Source of the DNA: Halomicrococcus gelatinilyticus
GTDB taxonomy: Archaea > Halobacteriota > Halobacteria > Halobacteriales > Haladaptataceae
Length of the DNA stretch: 64,000 nt
Assembly: GCA_024227995.1 (NCBI GenBank)
Contig: CP100467.1
Span: 248,001 to 312,000 of the forward strand
Reading direction: 5' to 3'
The notes under the pieces were generated by a model. That model was not told where the DNA came from. It worked only from the letters and a program-made list of their open reading frames with translations, and did not search any database. How positions within the stretch are numbered: position 1 is the stretch's first letter; each line of letters opens with the position of its first letter. A program made the position numbers and the translations under genes. Shown one piece after another: positions 53,476 through 61,452 of the stretch.

Positions 53476-55472
53476 GCGACGACGGAGCGGAGTCGCCGAC
53501 GACCGTCTGTCCGTTCTGCGCCGTCGGCTGTCGACTGACCCACGACGGCGTACGCGTGCGCGGCCGCGAGGGACCGGCCAACCCGAACGGGCGACTCTGC
53601 CGGAAGGGGGTCCGGGCGTTCGACGCCGTCGACGACGAGCGCCTGACCGAACCGCTGGTCCGTCGCGACGGGCGTCTCGTCCCCGCCTCCTGGGAGACCG
53701 CCCTCGACCGCGTCGTCGACGGGTTCGAGGACGTCATGGACGACCAGGGTGCCGACGCGCTGGCGTTCCTCGGCGCGCCCCACTGCACCAACGAGGAGAA
53801 CTACCTGCTCCAGAAGCTGGCGCGCACGCTCGGCACGAACAACGTCGACAACCGGGCGCGGCTCTGTCACGCCGAGACGGCGCGGACGCTAGCGGACAGG
53901 CTGGGCTACCCGGCGTCGACCAACGCGCTCGCCGACCTGCGCGAGACCGACGTCCTCGTCGTCGCCGGCGCGAACCCCGCCGCACGCCACCCCGTCGCGT
54001 TCGACAGCGCGGTCCGTCCGGCCGTCACCGACGGCGCGACGCTGGTCCACGTCGACCCGCACGAGAACGAGACGACGCGGCTCGCCGACCGCCACGTCGC
54101 ACCGCGTCCGGGAACCGATGCGCTCGTCGCGACCGTGCTCTGCTCGCTCGTCGTCGGAAACGGGGACGTCGACCGCGCGTTCGTCCGCGAGCGGACGACC
54201 GGCTTCGAGCGGTTCCGCGCGTCCCTGCGTGACCCCGACGTCGACGCGGTGGCTGCGACCGCCGGCGTCGACCCGGGGACGCTCCGCAGCGTCGCGGCGA
54301 CCGTCGGCGACGCCGACCGGGTCGCCGTGCTGACCGGTACCGGCGTCGACGAGACGGCGACCGCCGACGCGCTGCTCGGCCTCCTCCTGCTCACCGGCAA
54401 CCTCGGTCGACCCGGGACTGGCGTGCACGTGCTTCGCGGCCTGAGCAACGAGCAGGGCGCGACCGACGCGGGCTGCGTTCCGGACCGCCTCCCCGGCCAC
54501 CGTCCGGTGGACGACGACGCGGCCCGCGAACGGCTCCGCGCCGAGTGGGGCGTCGCCCCGCCGGCGACGCCGGGCGACACAGAGCACGACCTGGTGTCCG
54601 CCTTCGGCGACGAGGTACGCGCCGCACTGGTCGTCGGGGAGAACCCCGCTGTCGCCAAGCGCGACGCGGACCGCGTCGCGCGCCGCCTCGACGCGCTCGA
54701 CCTGCTGGTCGTCACCGAACTCTCGCGGAGCGAGACGACCGCCCACGCCGACGTGGTCCTCCCGGCGGCCGCCGGCGTCGAGAAGGCGGGGACGACGACG
54801 AACCTCGACCGCCAGGTGCAGCGGCTCCGCCCCGTCGCCGACCCGCCGGGCGAGGCCCGCCCGGACTTCGCGGTCCTTCGCGACCTCGGTCGTCGGCTGG
54901 TCGGCGACGCGTTCGACCACGCGACGCCGCGTGCGGCGTTCGCCGAACTGACCCGCGTCGCACCCACCTACGCCGACCTCTCCTACGACGCGCTCGGCGA
55001 ACGGAGTCGGCGCTGGCCCGCTCGCGGTGACGACGCCGACGACCCGGGCGACGGCATCCTCTACGCGGAGTCGTTCGCGACGGACGACGGGCGCGCGCCG
55101 TTCGTGCCACTCGACCCGGAGGGGACGGTCGACGATGGGGAACGCGACGGCCTTCGACTCGTGGTCGGCGACCGCGCGGGCGGGTTCGTTGCCGATGGGG
55201 ACGCGTCAGACTGCCGGCTCACGGTCCACCCCGACGACGCGGCGGTCCGCAGTCTGGACGACGGCGACGCGGTCGCGGTCGTCAACGACGCGGCGACCGT
55301 CGAGACGACCGCCCGCGTCAGCACGGCGGTCCGCCCCGGCGTCGTGTACCTTCACGCCGACGCCGCCGACCCGCTCGTTCGCGGCGGCGAGACGACCGTC
55401 GCGGTGCGCCCGGCCGAGGCACCTCCCTGTCGCGGGAGCGTCCACGGCGACCCCGACGGCGGTCGCCCGTGA
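53472..55472 (+). CDS. second molybdopterin oxidoreductase in the same operon, shorter and diverged
   Basis: 666 aa. The 4Fe-4S ligands Cys13, Cys16, Cys20 and Cys43 are present (TVCPFCAVGCR ... GRLCRKGV). The putative catalytic Cys132 lies in NRARLCHAETARTL. It is similar throughout to the larger subunit upstream (APHCTNEENYLLQKLARTLG, GNLGRPGTGVHVLRGLSNEQ, ADVVLPAAAGVEKAGTTTNL) but about 95 residues shorter, with a diverged C-terminal domain. It may be a second active subunit for another substrate, or a partner. Last gene of the operon, overlapping DUF1641 by ATGA. Confidence 0.88.
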   Translation: MSDDGAESPTTVCPFCAVGCRLTHDGVRVRGREGPANPNGRLCRKGVRAFDAVDDERLTEPLVRRDGRLVPASWETALDRVVDGFEDVMDDQGADALAFLGAPHCTNEENYLLQKLARTLGTNNVDNRARLCHAETARTLADRLGYPASTNALADLRETDVLVVAGANPAARHPVAFDSAVRPAVTDGATLVHVDPHENETTRLADRHVAPRPGTDALVATVLCSLVVGNGDVDRAFVRERTTGFERFRASLRDPDVDAVAATAGVDPGTLRSVAATVGDADRVAVLTGTGVDETATADALLGLLLLTGNLGRPGTGVHVLRGLSNEQGATDAGCVPDRLPGHRPVDDDAARERLRAEWGVAPPATPGDTEHDLVSAFGDEVRAALVVGENPAVAKRDADRVARRLDALDLLVVTELSRSETTAHADVVLPAAAGVEKAGTTTNLDRQVQRLRPVADPPGEARPDFAVLRDLGRRLVGDAFDHATPRAAFAELTRVAPTYADLSYDALGERSRRWPARGDDADDPGDGILYAESFATDDGRAPFVPLDPEGTVDDGERDGLRLVVGDRAGGFVADGDASDCRLTVHPDDAAVRSLDDGDAVAVVNDAATVETTARVSTAVRPGVVYLHADAADPLVRGGETTVAVRPAEAPPCRGSVHGDPDGGRP

Positions 55473-55511
55473 CGGTACTCCCGCGGCCGACCGCTTCGCC
55501 GTCCAACGGAC

Positions 55512-56276
55512 CTACGAGGGAATCGTTTCGCGGAAACGCTCCGGGTCGTCGTGGAAGCAGTCGCCGACGACGACGGCGTCCGCTCCGGCGTCGAGTATCT
55601 CGCGGGTCTGTCGCTCGCTCTCGATGCCGCCGCCGTAGAGCAGCGCTGCGTCGTCGAGGTACCTCGCTGCCGCGGCGACGTCCTCGGGGCCGCCGTAGGT
55701 ACCCGAGTATTCGAGGTAGAAGAGGGGGAAGCCGTAGAAGTTCTCGGTCGCAAGCGCAGCGCCCACCACCTGTTCGACCGAGAATGGACTCTCCGCACCG
55801 GTCACCGCTGCGGCCTTCGACTCCGGATTCTGCACGACGTACCCCTCGCCGACGATCTTGTCTCCTATCCGGTCGACGGCGTCCCGGCCCTTCGCCGCGA
55901 CGAGGTCCCCGAGCACCGGTAGTCCGCTCCCGAACACCTCGTCCGGTTTGCTCCCGACCTCGGTGAACATGTCAAGGTGCTTTCCGACGAAGTGTTCCCT
56001 GTCGCCGTTGTAGACCGCGGGAACGGCGAGGTAGTCGACCGCCTCGATCGTGTCCGTCGACACGTGGTCCGAACTGTGGGGCTCCTGAAAAACGAGCTTG
56101 TCCGGGAAGCTCCCTCGAATCGCCCGGATGGTATCGAGCGTGTTCTCTGCGGTGACGCCGTCCGAACCGCCGACCATCACGGCGTCCGTCCCCGCCAGGA
56201 TTCCCAGGTCACGTGGCAGCTCCTTCGCTGGATCTGCTTTCGTGACGTGGGTGATCTCCTCCCAGTTCAGGTTCAT
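55512..56276 (-). CDS. PcrB/geranylgeranylglyceryl phosphate synthase family TIM barrel
   Basis: 254 aa from ATG 56276 (MNLNWEEITHVTKADPAKEL); a TATA-like CATAACTTTTTG is about 30 bases upstream, which favours it over longer in-frame starts at 56297 and 56330. Conserved blocks: LAGTDAVMVGGSDGVTAENT, YLAVPAVYNGDREHFVGKH, IVGEGYVVQNPESKAAAVTG, FPLFYLEYSGTYGGPEDVAA, LLYGGGIESERQTREILDAG and ADAVVVGDCFHDDPERF. It joins a prenyl diphosphate to glycerol-1-phosphate, the first ether-lipid step. An insertion of about 30 residues near 118-150 (KPDEVFGSGLPVLGDLVAAK) is unlike short PcrB proteins. It may be the second of two such enzymes in haloarchaea. Confidence 0.88.
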   Translation of the reverse strand: MNLNWEEITHVTKADPAKELPRDLGILAGTDAVMVGGSDGVTAENTLDTIRAIRGSFPDKLVFQEPHSSDHVSTDTIEAVDYLAVPAVYNGDREHFVGKHLDMFTEVGSKPDEVFGSGLPVLGDLVAAKGRDAVDRIGDKIVGEGYVVQNPESKAAAVTGAESPFSVEQVVGAALATENFYGFPLFYLEYSGTYGGPEDVAAAARYLDDAALLYGGGIESERQTREILDAGADAVVVGDCFHDDPERFRETIPS

Positions 56277-56300
56277 GCCAGTCAAAGAGCGGAGCATCGA

Positions 56301-56312
56301 CAAAAAGTTATG
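56301..56312 (-). promoter_or_regulatory. TATA-like box for the PcrB-family gene
   Basis: On the minus strand CATAACTTTTTG is centred about 31 bases before ATG 56276, which identifies a leaderless start. Confidence 0.45.
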
Positions 56313-56392
56313 GTCGGTGAACACTTTCACCCCTCGGGCCCGGAGTCTCGCCTGGACGCCTCCAGGCGGGCCGACGGTCAGGAGTACCTCAC

Positions 56393-56518
56393 GGCGAGGA
56401 GAACGCGTGGGAGGAGGGGTTCGGCGAGTGGGCGTCCGAGGAAATCTTCTGCGAGCAGTTCGACGGGCGCGACGACGTCCTCACCGACGCGCAGTACGCC
56501 CGCGAAGAGGAGTGGTGA
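56393..56518 (+). pseudogene. 3' remnant of an unidentified gene
   Basis: The frame reads GEENAWEEGFGEWASEEIFC followed by EQFDGRDDVLTDAQYAREEE and W, then TGA at 56516-56518. The extreme acidity is that of a real haloarchaeal protein and not of a random frame. No start codon precedes it in frame; just upstream another frame reads DASRRADGQEYLTA, suggesting a frameshift. It is probably the C-terminal end of a gene lost by deletion. Confidence 0.45.
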
Positions 56519-56567
56519 GGAGCGTCACCGGAAAGCACTTGTCAACGCGAAATAATTTTGGCGGCGT

Positions 56568-56924
56568 ATGATGTCCCGACGCCGGCTGTACGTGGCCCTC
56601 GGAGGCGTCCTGGAGATAACCGCTCACGCCACGTTCCTGTCGAACTTCCCGTCACACCAGCGGGGGCCCGTGCTGTTCGGGCTCGCGCCGTACTTCCTGC
56701 TCGCGACCGTCGCCGGCGGCCTGGTCGCCGCCGCAACCGACTCGTTCGTCGACTCACGGCGACAGTTCCTGCGAATCGCGTGGTATCCCGGCTGGTGTCT
56801 GGTCGCCAGCGCGCCGCTGTTCGCTCTGCTCGCGACGTGGAGCTATCCCATCGACCGGTGGGCCGTGAACCTCCTCGTGTTCGGGTCCGTGCTCGGCGTC
56901 GGTCGGGAGGTCGGTCGCTGGTGA
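56568..56924 (+). CDS. four-helix membrane protein, 118 aa
   Basis: Starts MMSRRRLYVALGGVLEITAH (either of two adjacent ATG codons). Hydrophobic segments: RLYVALGGVLEITAHATFLS, LFGLAPYFLLATVAGGLVAA, WYPGWCLVASAPLFALLATW and AVNLLVFGSVLGVGREVGRW. An A+T-rich AATAATTTTG lies 12-20 bases upstream, close for a TATA box. No family recognised. It converges with the Fe-S oxidoreductase gene, 12 bases apart. Confidence 0.7.
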   Translation: MMSRRRLYVALGGVLEITAHATFLSNFPSHQRGPVLFGLAPYFLLATVAGGLVAAATDSFVDSRRQFLRIAWYPGWCLVASAPLFALLATWSYPIDRWAVNLLVFGSVLGVGREVGRW

Positions 56925-56936
56925 CGACGTCCCGGC

Positions 56937-59099
56937 TCAGGCCGTCTCCGGTTCGCCCCGGTCGACTTCGTGGTCCTCGCGCTCTCCCTGGGCGTCCACC
57001 GCCTCGATCAGCAGTTCGGCGACGTCGACGATCTCGATCTCGTCCTCGTAGCCGCCGGTCTTGCGGCCGTCCTCGTACATCGTCATGCACATCGGACAGG
57101 CGACGACGAACTTCTCGACGCCCGCGCCGGCGGCGGTGTCCTCGAGCGCTTCTCGAAGCCGCTCCTCGCTCGGCTTGGGGTCCTCGTCGAACTCCATCCA
57201 GAGGCCGCCGCCACCGCCGCCGCAGCAGAACGAGTCGTTGCGGTTGCGTGGCATCTCGACGAGCTCACAGCCCGTGGCGCGGACGAGCTCTCGCGGGGCT
57301 TCGTACTCGTCGTTGTACCGCCCGAGGTGGCAGGGGTCGTGGTAGGTGACGGTGTAGTCGAGTTCGTCGCCCCGCAGCCCGAGGCGGCCGTCGTCGACCA
57401 GTTCTTCGACGACCTGCGTCCAGTGGAGGACGGGAGCGCCGTCCCAGTCCTCGACCTCGAACTCCATCATCGGGTCGTCGGCGAACTCCTCGAAGTCGAC
57501 CTCCGGGTACTCGTTCGTGAACGTGTTGAACGAGTGGGGGTCGGTGCAGACGATCTTCTCGAAGTCGCAGTCCTCGAAGGAGTCGACGAGGTGGCCGGCC
57601 TGCTCGATGAACAGGTACTCCTCGCCGATGCGGCGGACGTCGTTGCCGTCGTACTGCTCGTCCTCGTAGAGGATGCCGTACTCGACGTCGGCGCGCTCGA
57701 ACAGCCGGGCCAGCGAGCGGGCGACCTGCTTGTTCCGGTCGTCGTAGCTGGGGTAATCACCGACGTACCAGAGGTACTCGACCTCAGTCTCGCGGGCGTC
57801 CGCGAGGTCGAAGTCGAGGTCGTCGGCCCAGTCGGCGCGGTTGCGCGCGGGGTCGCCGAACGTGTTCCCGTTGCGCATCACGTTCTGGAACGTGTCCTGG
57901 AGGTTCGCGTCGACGTCGCCCTGGTCGACCATCTGGCGGTTGAGCTTCGTGAAGCTGTTCAGGTGCTCGATCTCGACCGGGCAGGCATCCATGCAGGCCA
58001 TGCAGGCCATGCAGGACTCCATCGTCTCGGTGTCGATGACGCTCGTGCCGCCATCGGCGATGATGGGCACCTCCTCGCCGCCGGCCGCCTGCTCCTCGCG
58101 GTAGGTCTTCAGGTCGAGGATGACGTTCCGGGGGTCGAGCGGCCGGTCCGACGCCTTCGCCGGACAGACCGACGAACAGCGCCCGCACTTGGTGCAGGCG
58201 TCCTGGTCGAGCTGCTCCTTCCAGGAGAAGTCGTCGATGCTCGCTGCGTTGGTGGCGTCGAGGTCCGCCGGCATCCCCGGCAGCCGCTTTCCGGTGTCGT
58301 CGTCGTGGGTGACGACGTTGGCGAACGACGAGAGCATGTGGAACGGCTTGGCGTACGGGACGGCGGCGACGAACGCGAGCGCGACGAGGGCGTGGGACCA
58401 CCAGGTGAACGGGTAGAGCGTGCGGGCGGTCGCCGGCGTCATACCGCTCGCTTCGAACGCGAGCGCGACAGCCCAGCCGACGAAGCTCACCGTCTCGAAG
58501 TCGGGGAAGTCCTGTCCGAGGATGCGGATCCCCTCCGTGACGTAGCCGCCGACGCCGAGCAGGAACAGCGTCCAGACGAACAGGTCGTCCTCCAGGCTGG
58601 TGTGACGACCCCACAGGCGCTCGGTGCGCGCGGCGTAGCGCCGGTAGAGGACGACCCCGATGCCGACGACGAACAGCAGGCCCATCGCGTCGACCACCAG
58701 CGAGTACGCGAGGTAGAAGTCACCGACGAAGAACGAGTCCCCGGTGACGATCCGGTAGAAGTCCATGTCGATACCGAGGATGGTGGTCGCGATGAGCAGG
58801 GTCAGGAACCCCCACATGACGAACGCGTGCATCACCCCGCCGACGGTGTCGCGGTCGAACAGCGTCTCGTTCGAGAGCACGGTCTTCCCGGCCGCGACGA
58901 CCCGCGAGGGGAGGTCGTCAAGGCGGGCGAAGCCGTCGGCCTCTCCACTGGTGTACTGCGACACCCGCTGGTAGACGCCCACGGCGAGGATGGCGATCGC
59001 CACCGCCGCCAGGTAGTAGAACAGTGCCTTCCCGAGCGTGCCGATCTGCCAGAAGGTCGGTCGTGTTATCTGCTCTCCAGACTGGAGCAGGACGTACAT
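56937..59099 (-). CDS. membrane cytochrome b-type/Fe-S oxidoreductase fusion (DgcB/HdrD-like)
   Basis: 720 aa. Residues 1-260 hold a NarI-like membrane domain of about five helices with candidate heme-ligand His (His91, His236, His254). Two 4Fe-4S motifs follow: CTKCGRCSSVCPAK (302-315) and CMACMACMDACPVE (363-376). The C-terminal half has two CCG domains (HDPCHLGRYN ... SFCCGGGGGGLWM, and VACPMCMTMYEDG). This is the architecture of ETF-linked quinone reductases such as DgcB of bacterial dimethylglycine catabolism. It would pass electrons from EtfBA to menaquinone. The etf genes and the dimethylglycine dehydrogenase-like gene lie in the same window. A TATA-like box is 29 bases upstream. Confidence 0.92.
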   Translation of the reverse strand: MYVLLQSGEQITRPTFWQIGTLGKALFYYLAAVAIAILAVGVYQRVSQYTSGEADGFARLDDLPSRVVAAGKTVLSNETLFDRDTVGGVMHAFVMWGFLTLLIATTILGIDMDFYRIVTGDSFFVGDFYLAYSLVVDAMGLLFVVGIGVVLYRRYAARTERLWGRHTSLEDDLFVWTLFLLGVGGYVTEGIRILGQDFPDFETVSFVGWAVALAFEASGMTPATARTLYPFTWWSHALVALAFVAAVPYAKPFHMLSSFANVVTHDDDTGKRLPGMPADLDATNAASIDDFSWKEQLDQDACTKCGRCSSVCPAKASDRPLDPRNVILDLKTYREEQAAGGEEVPIIADGGTSVIDTETMESCMACMACMDACPVEIEHLNSFTKLNRQMVDQGDVDANLQDTFQNVMRNGNTFGDPARNRADWADDLDFDLADARETEVEYLWYVGDYPSYDDRNKQVARSLARLFERADVEYGILYEDEQYDGNDVRRIGEEYLFIEQAGHLVDSFEDCDFEKIVCTDPHSFNTFTNEYPEVDFEEFADDPMMEFEVEDWDGAPVLHWTQVVEELVDDGRLGLRGDELDYTVTYHDPCHLGRYNDEYEAPRELVRATGCELVEMPRNRNDSFCCGGGGGGLWMEFDEDPKPSEERLREALEDTAAGAGVEKFVVACPMCMTMYEDGRKTGGYEDEIEIVDVAELLIEAVDAQGEREDHEVDRGEPETA

Positions 59100-59122
59100 A
59101 GTCGTAAGCGGGGCGAACGCTC

Positions 59123-59133
59123 CATAAAATTTT
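59123..59133 (-). promoter_or_regulatory. TATA-like box for the membrane Fe-S oxidoreductase
   Basis: On the minus strand AAATTTTATGG is centred about 29 bases before ATG 59099, a good leaderless promoter. Confidence 0.5.
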
Positions 59134-59243
59134 GCCCTTCCCCACGTTCTGCAATCTCGCTGACGGGTTGTGCCCCCGGAACGGCAGTCCTCCGTGCGAA
59201 CGCGTCTTCCGTTCGCCGCGGGCGATACCCGCAGCCGTCGCCC

Positions 59244-59609
59244 TCAGTCGACGGTGCTCGGCAGCGGTTCGACGCGGAACACGTAGTCCTCGTAGACGCC
59301 CTCGAGGTTCGTGGGATGCTCCTCGGTGACGTGGTCGCGACACAGGAGCGCCTCCGCCTCGACGGCGCCGTGCCCCGTCTCCTCCTGGTACCGCTCCAGT
59401 GCGCGGTACGCGGCCGGCTCGTCGCAGCCGCGGCGGTGACACGTTCGGGAGTCCGGCCCGCCGTCCGGTTCGAGGTCGGCCTCCTCCTCGTCCTCGCTCG
59501 GCGGTTCGGGCTCGTCGATGCGCTCGCGCTCCTCCTCGAGTTCCCGCGCCAGTTGGCGGGTCTCTTCCTCGCGAGCTTTCTTCACCCGGCCGCTTTTCGT
59601 GTCTCCCAT
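59244..59609 (-). CDS. conserved haloarchaeal protein with a Cys/His site, 121 aa
   Basis: The N-terminus is a charged coiled-coil-like helix (KAREEETRQLARELEEERER), followed by an acidic linker and a compact C-terminal part with SRTCHRRGCDEPAAYRALER and LLCRDHVTEEHP. The CxxxxxC ... CxxH spacing suggests a zinc site. The start MGDTKSGRVKKA is preceded by in-frame shadow sequence only. No known function; the same layout occurs in other haloarchaea as far as I recall. Confidence 0.75.
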   Translation of the reverse strand: MGDTKSGRVKKAREEETRQLARELEEERERIDEPEPPSEDEEEADLEPDGGPDSRTCHRRGCDEPAAYRALERYQEETGHGAVEAEALLCRDHVTEEHPTNLEGVYEDYVFRVEPLPSTVD

Positions 59610-59766
59610 ACCACCCCGTAGGTGAGTGGGAGGCATAACCCTGTGGTCGCACGCGGTGACGGTCCGACCGGCTCCGTCCGGTGACCTCGCCGACACGCGG
59701 CGTCGCGGGGTGTCCCCTCGTCCGGACCGCGCCCGACGGATATCCGCCGAACGCGTCGTCCGTGAC

Positions 59767-60153
59767 TCACTCGTCGTCGACCACGTACGCGCCGAAGTCG
59801 TCGACGGTTCCGACCGGCGGCGCGCCGATGGCGAGCCAGACGTGCGTCTCGTTCTCGGTCCGGTTGAGGAGGTTCCGTGTGGTGTCGGCGTGGACGCGGA
59901 CGATTCCACCCTCCGCAACGTCGTGCACGTCGCCCTCGATGTCGATCTGCCCGTCCGTCGTCGCCACGAACACCTCCTCCTGGCCGTCGTGGGTGTGCGG
60001 CGTCGTCACCTCGCCGGGTTCGACGACGACCTGGTTCAGCCGCATCTCCGTGCACTCGAGTGCGGGCGTCAGCTTCCGGACCGACGTCCCGCAGGTGTCG
60101 AACTGTTCCGTCGGCACCTCGGACGGTCGAACGATACTGAACTCGCCTATCAT
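59767..60153 (-). CDS. cupin domain protein
   Basis: 128 aa single cupin. Motif 1 is TTPHTHDGQEEVFVATTDGQ (HxH and Glu as metal ligands) and motif 2 is GGIVRVHADTTRNLLNRTEN (second His weakly placed). MRLNQVVVEPGEV precedes the barrel. It could bind a metal or a small ligand, or be a sugar or quercetinase-like enzyme; no substrate is apparent. Divergent from a repeat-containing intergenic region. Confidence 0.9.
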   Translation of the reverse strand: MIGEFSIVRPSEVPTEQFDTCGTSVRKLTPALECTEMRLNQVVVEPGEVTTPHTHDGQEEVFVATTDGQIDIEGDVHDVAEGGIVRVHADTTRNLLNRTENETHVWLAIGAPPVGTVDDFGAYVVDDE

Positions 60154-60211
60154 ACCGCATCGATACAGTGCCTATCGGATAGCTCTTTGCAGGGCAGTGG
60201 CACGCGACGTG

Positions 60212-60310
60212 AAGTTGTGCGACCGGTCAGCGTCGCCAGTTCGGCGACAGGTCGCTACTGCAGGTTGCGCGACTGCTCACCACCGCCAGTCGGTGGCCGC
60301 TCGCCGCCGC
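60212..60310. repeat. tandem duplication of a ~50-base hairpin unit
   Basis: Two adjacent copies (60212-60261 and 60262-60310) are about 70% identical, mostly differing by transitions. Both start AxGTTGxGCGACxGxTCA and contain a hairpin: GTCGCC/GGCGAC around AGTTC in copy 1, and CCACCG/CGGTGG around CCAGT in copy 2. They lie between the divergent cupin and DUF4112 genes. Confidence 0.5.
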
Positions 60311-60443
60311 CGCCGGTCCGGCACTCAGCCGCTCGGGCGCGTACGCCGTTCGGGACACCTCCTCCCGACAGACGCCCGCCCCGTCTTCACCTGCTTTCGC
60401 TGGTGGGCATCAGGCTTATTCCCGTCTGCACCGGACGGGAGGT

Positions 60444-60914
60444 ATGGAACGAGAAACCGGAAACGACCTCGCATCGGAGTTCGACGTCGACTTCGAGGGC
60501 GAACTCCCCGACTCGGTCGACAGGGCGGCGGTCGAGCGGATGCGCGTCGTCGCGACGGTGTTCGACGAGAGCGTGACGGTTCCCGGGACGAACTTCAGGG
60601 TCGGCGTGGACCCCATCCTCGGTGCCCTGCCCGTCGCTGGCGACGTGGTGAGCGCCGGCTTCTCGCTGTACATCGTCCTCGAATCGGCCCGTCTCGGCGT
60701 CTCGTTCACGACGCTGCTGCGGATGATTGCGAACATCACCGTCGACGTCGCCGGCGGGTCCATCCCGTACGCCGGCACCCTCTTCGACGCGTTCTGGAAG
60801 GCGAACGTCCGCAACGTCGAGCTCGCGCTGGAGGACCTGGCGACGACCCAGAGCCAGCACCGACACGACACAGCGATGCACGAGGACGCGGTCGAGATAG
60901 AGATCGACGACTGA
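60444..60914 (+). CDS. DUF4112 family membrane protein
   Basis: 156 aa. The conserved core is MRVVATVFDESVTVPGTNFR, VGVDPILGALPVAGDVVSAG, FSLYIVLESARLGVSFTTLL and VDVAGGSIPYAGTLFDAFWK, the standard DUF4112 pattern with two hydrophobic hairpins around GxDPxxGxxPxxGD. Acidic cytosolic N- and C-terminal tails. Function is unknown. Monocistronic; a TATA-like GGCTTATTCC lies about 30 bases upstream. Confidence 0.9.
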   Translation: MERETGNDLASEFDVDFEGELPDSVDRAAVERMRVVATVFDESVTVPGTNFRVGVDPILGALPVAGDVVSAGFSLYIVLESARLGVSFTTLLRMIANITVDVAGGSIPYAGTLFDAFWKANVRNVELALEDLATTQSQHRHDTAMHEDAVEIEIDD

Positions 60915-61080
60915 CGGAGCCGTTCCGCACGTTCACGGCGTCGCCGACCGACTTTTCGGGAAGCCGATCGCTCGCCTACCGTCCCGTCCGCACCGGAAGC
61001 GGCAGCCATAGCACTGTAGATGACGGACTCGACCGTCATTGCACTGTCGAGTTCCCCGTGGCGATTGTGCCCAGGCTCGC

Positions 61081-61452
61081 TTATTCCGAATGGGTTTCGA
61101 GCGTCGACGGGTTCGCCGGGCTCTCGCTCTCTCGGTCGGCGTCGAATGTCTCGCCATCGCCAGCCAGCACCGTTTCCATCCGTCGCTCGAACTCCTCCTC
61201 GCCGATCTCTCCGGCGACGTACTGTTCCCGGAGGTCGCTGGCTGGCCCGGAAGGGTCGGTTCCTCTCTCGGGCCTGAGCAGTTCCCCGAGCGGTGACGCG
61301 AGAACTGCCGCTGCCAGGAGCGTGACGATTCCGACAACGGCGACCGGGCCGGTAGGTCCCGGTCCGACGGCGCCGAGAAGCGTCAGACCGACGCCTGCCA
61401 CGAGGAGAACTTCTCGGACGTGGTCGGCGATCAGTTCACGAACGTGACGCAT
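61081..61452 (-). CDS. small membrane protein with C-terminal SHOCT domain
   Basis: 123 aa from ATG 61452 (MRHVRELIADHVREVLLVAG); a TATA-like CTTATACG lies about 30 bases upstream. It has two helices (LLVAGVGLTLLGAVGPGPTG, VAVVGIVTLLAAAVLASPLG) and then the SHOCT motif DLREQYVAGEIGEEEFERRM, common in haloarchaeal membrane proteins and thought to mediate oligomerisation. The frame is open upstream to 61698, where MERSHVRASIGIALPISALV looks like another helix, but the middle is not protein-like. Confidence 0.8.
   Translation of the reverse strand: MRHVRELIADHVREVLLVAGVGLTLLGAVGPGPTGPVAVVGIVTLLAAAVLASPLGELLRPERGTDPSGPASDLREQYVAGEIGEEEFERRMETVLAGDGETFDADRESESPANPSTLETHSE

Noticed and set aside
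50411-55472. Possible selenocysteine in the formate-dehydrogenase-like subunits
   Set aside because: Both catalytic positions are ordinary Cys codons and no in-frame UGA is present.
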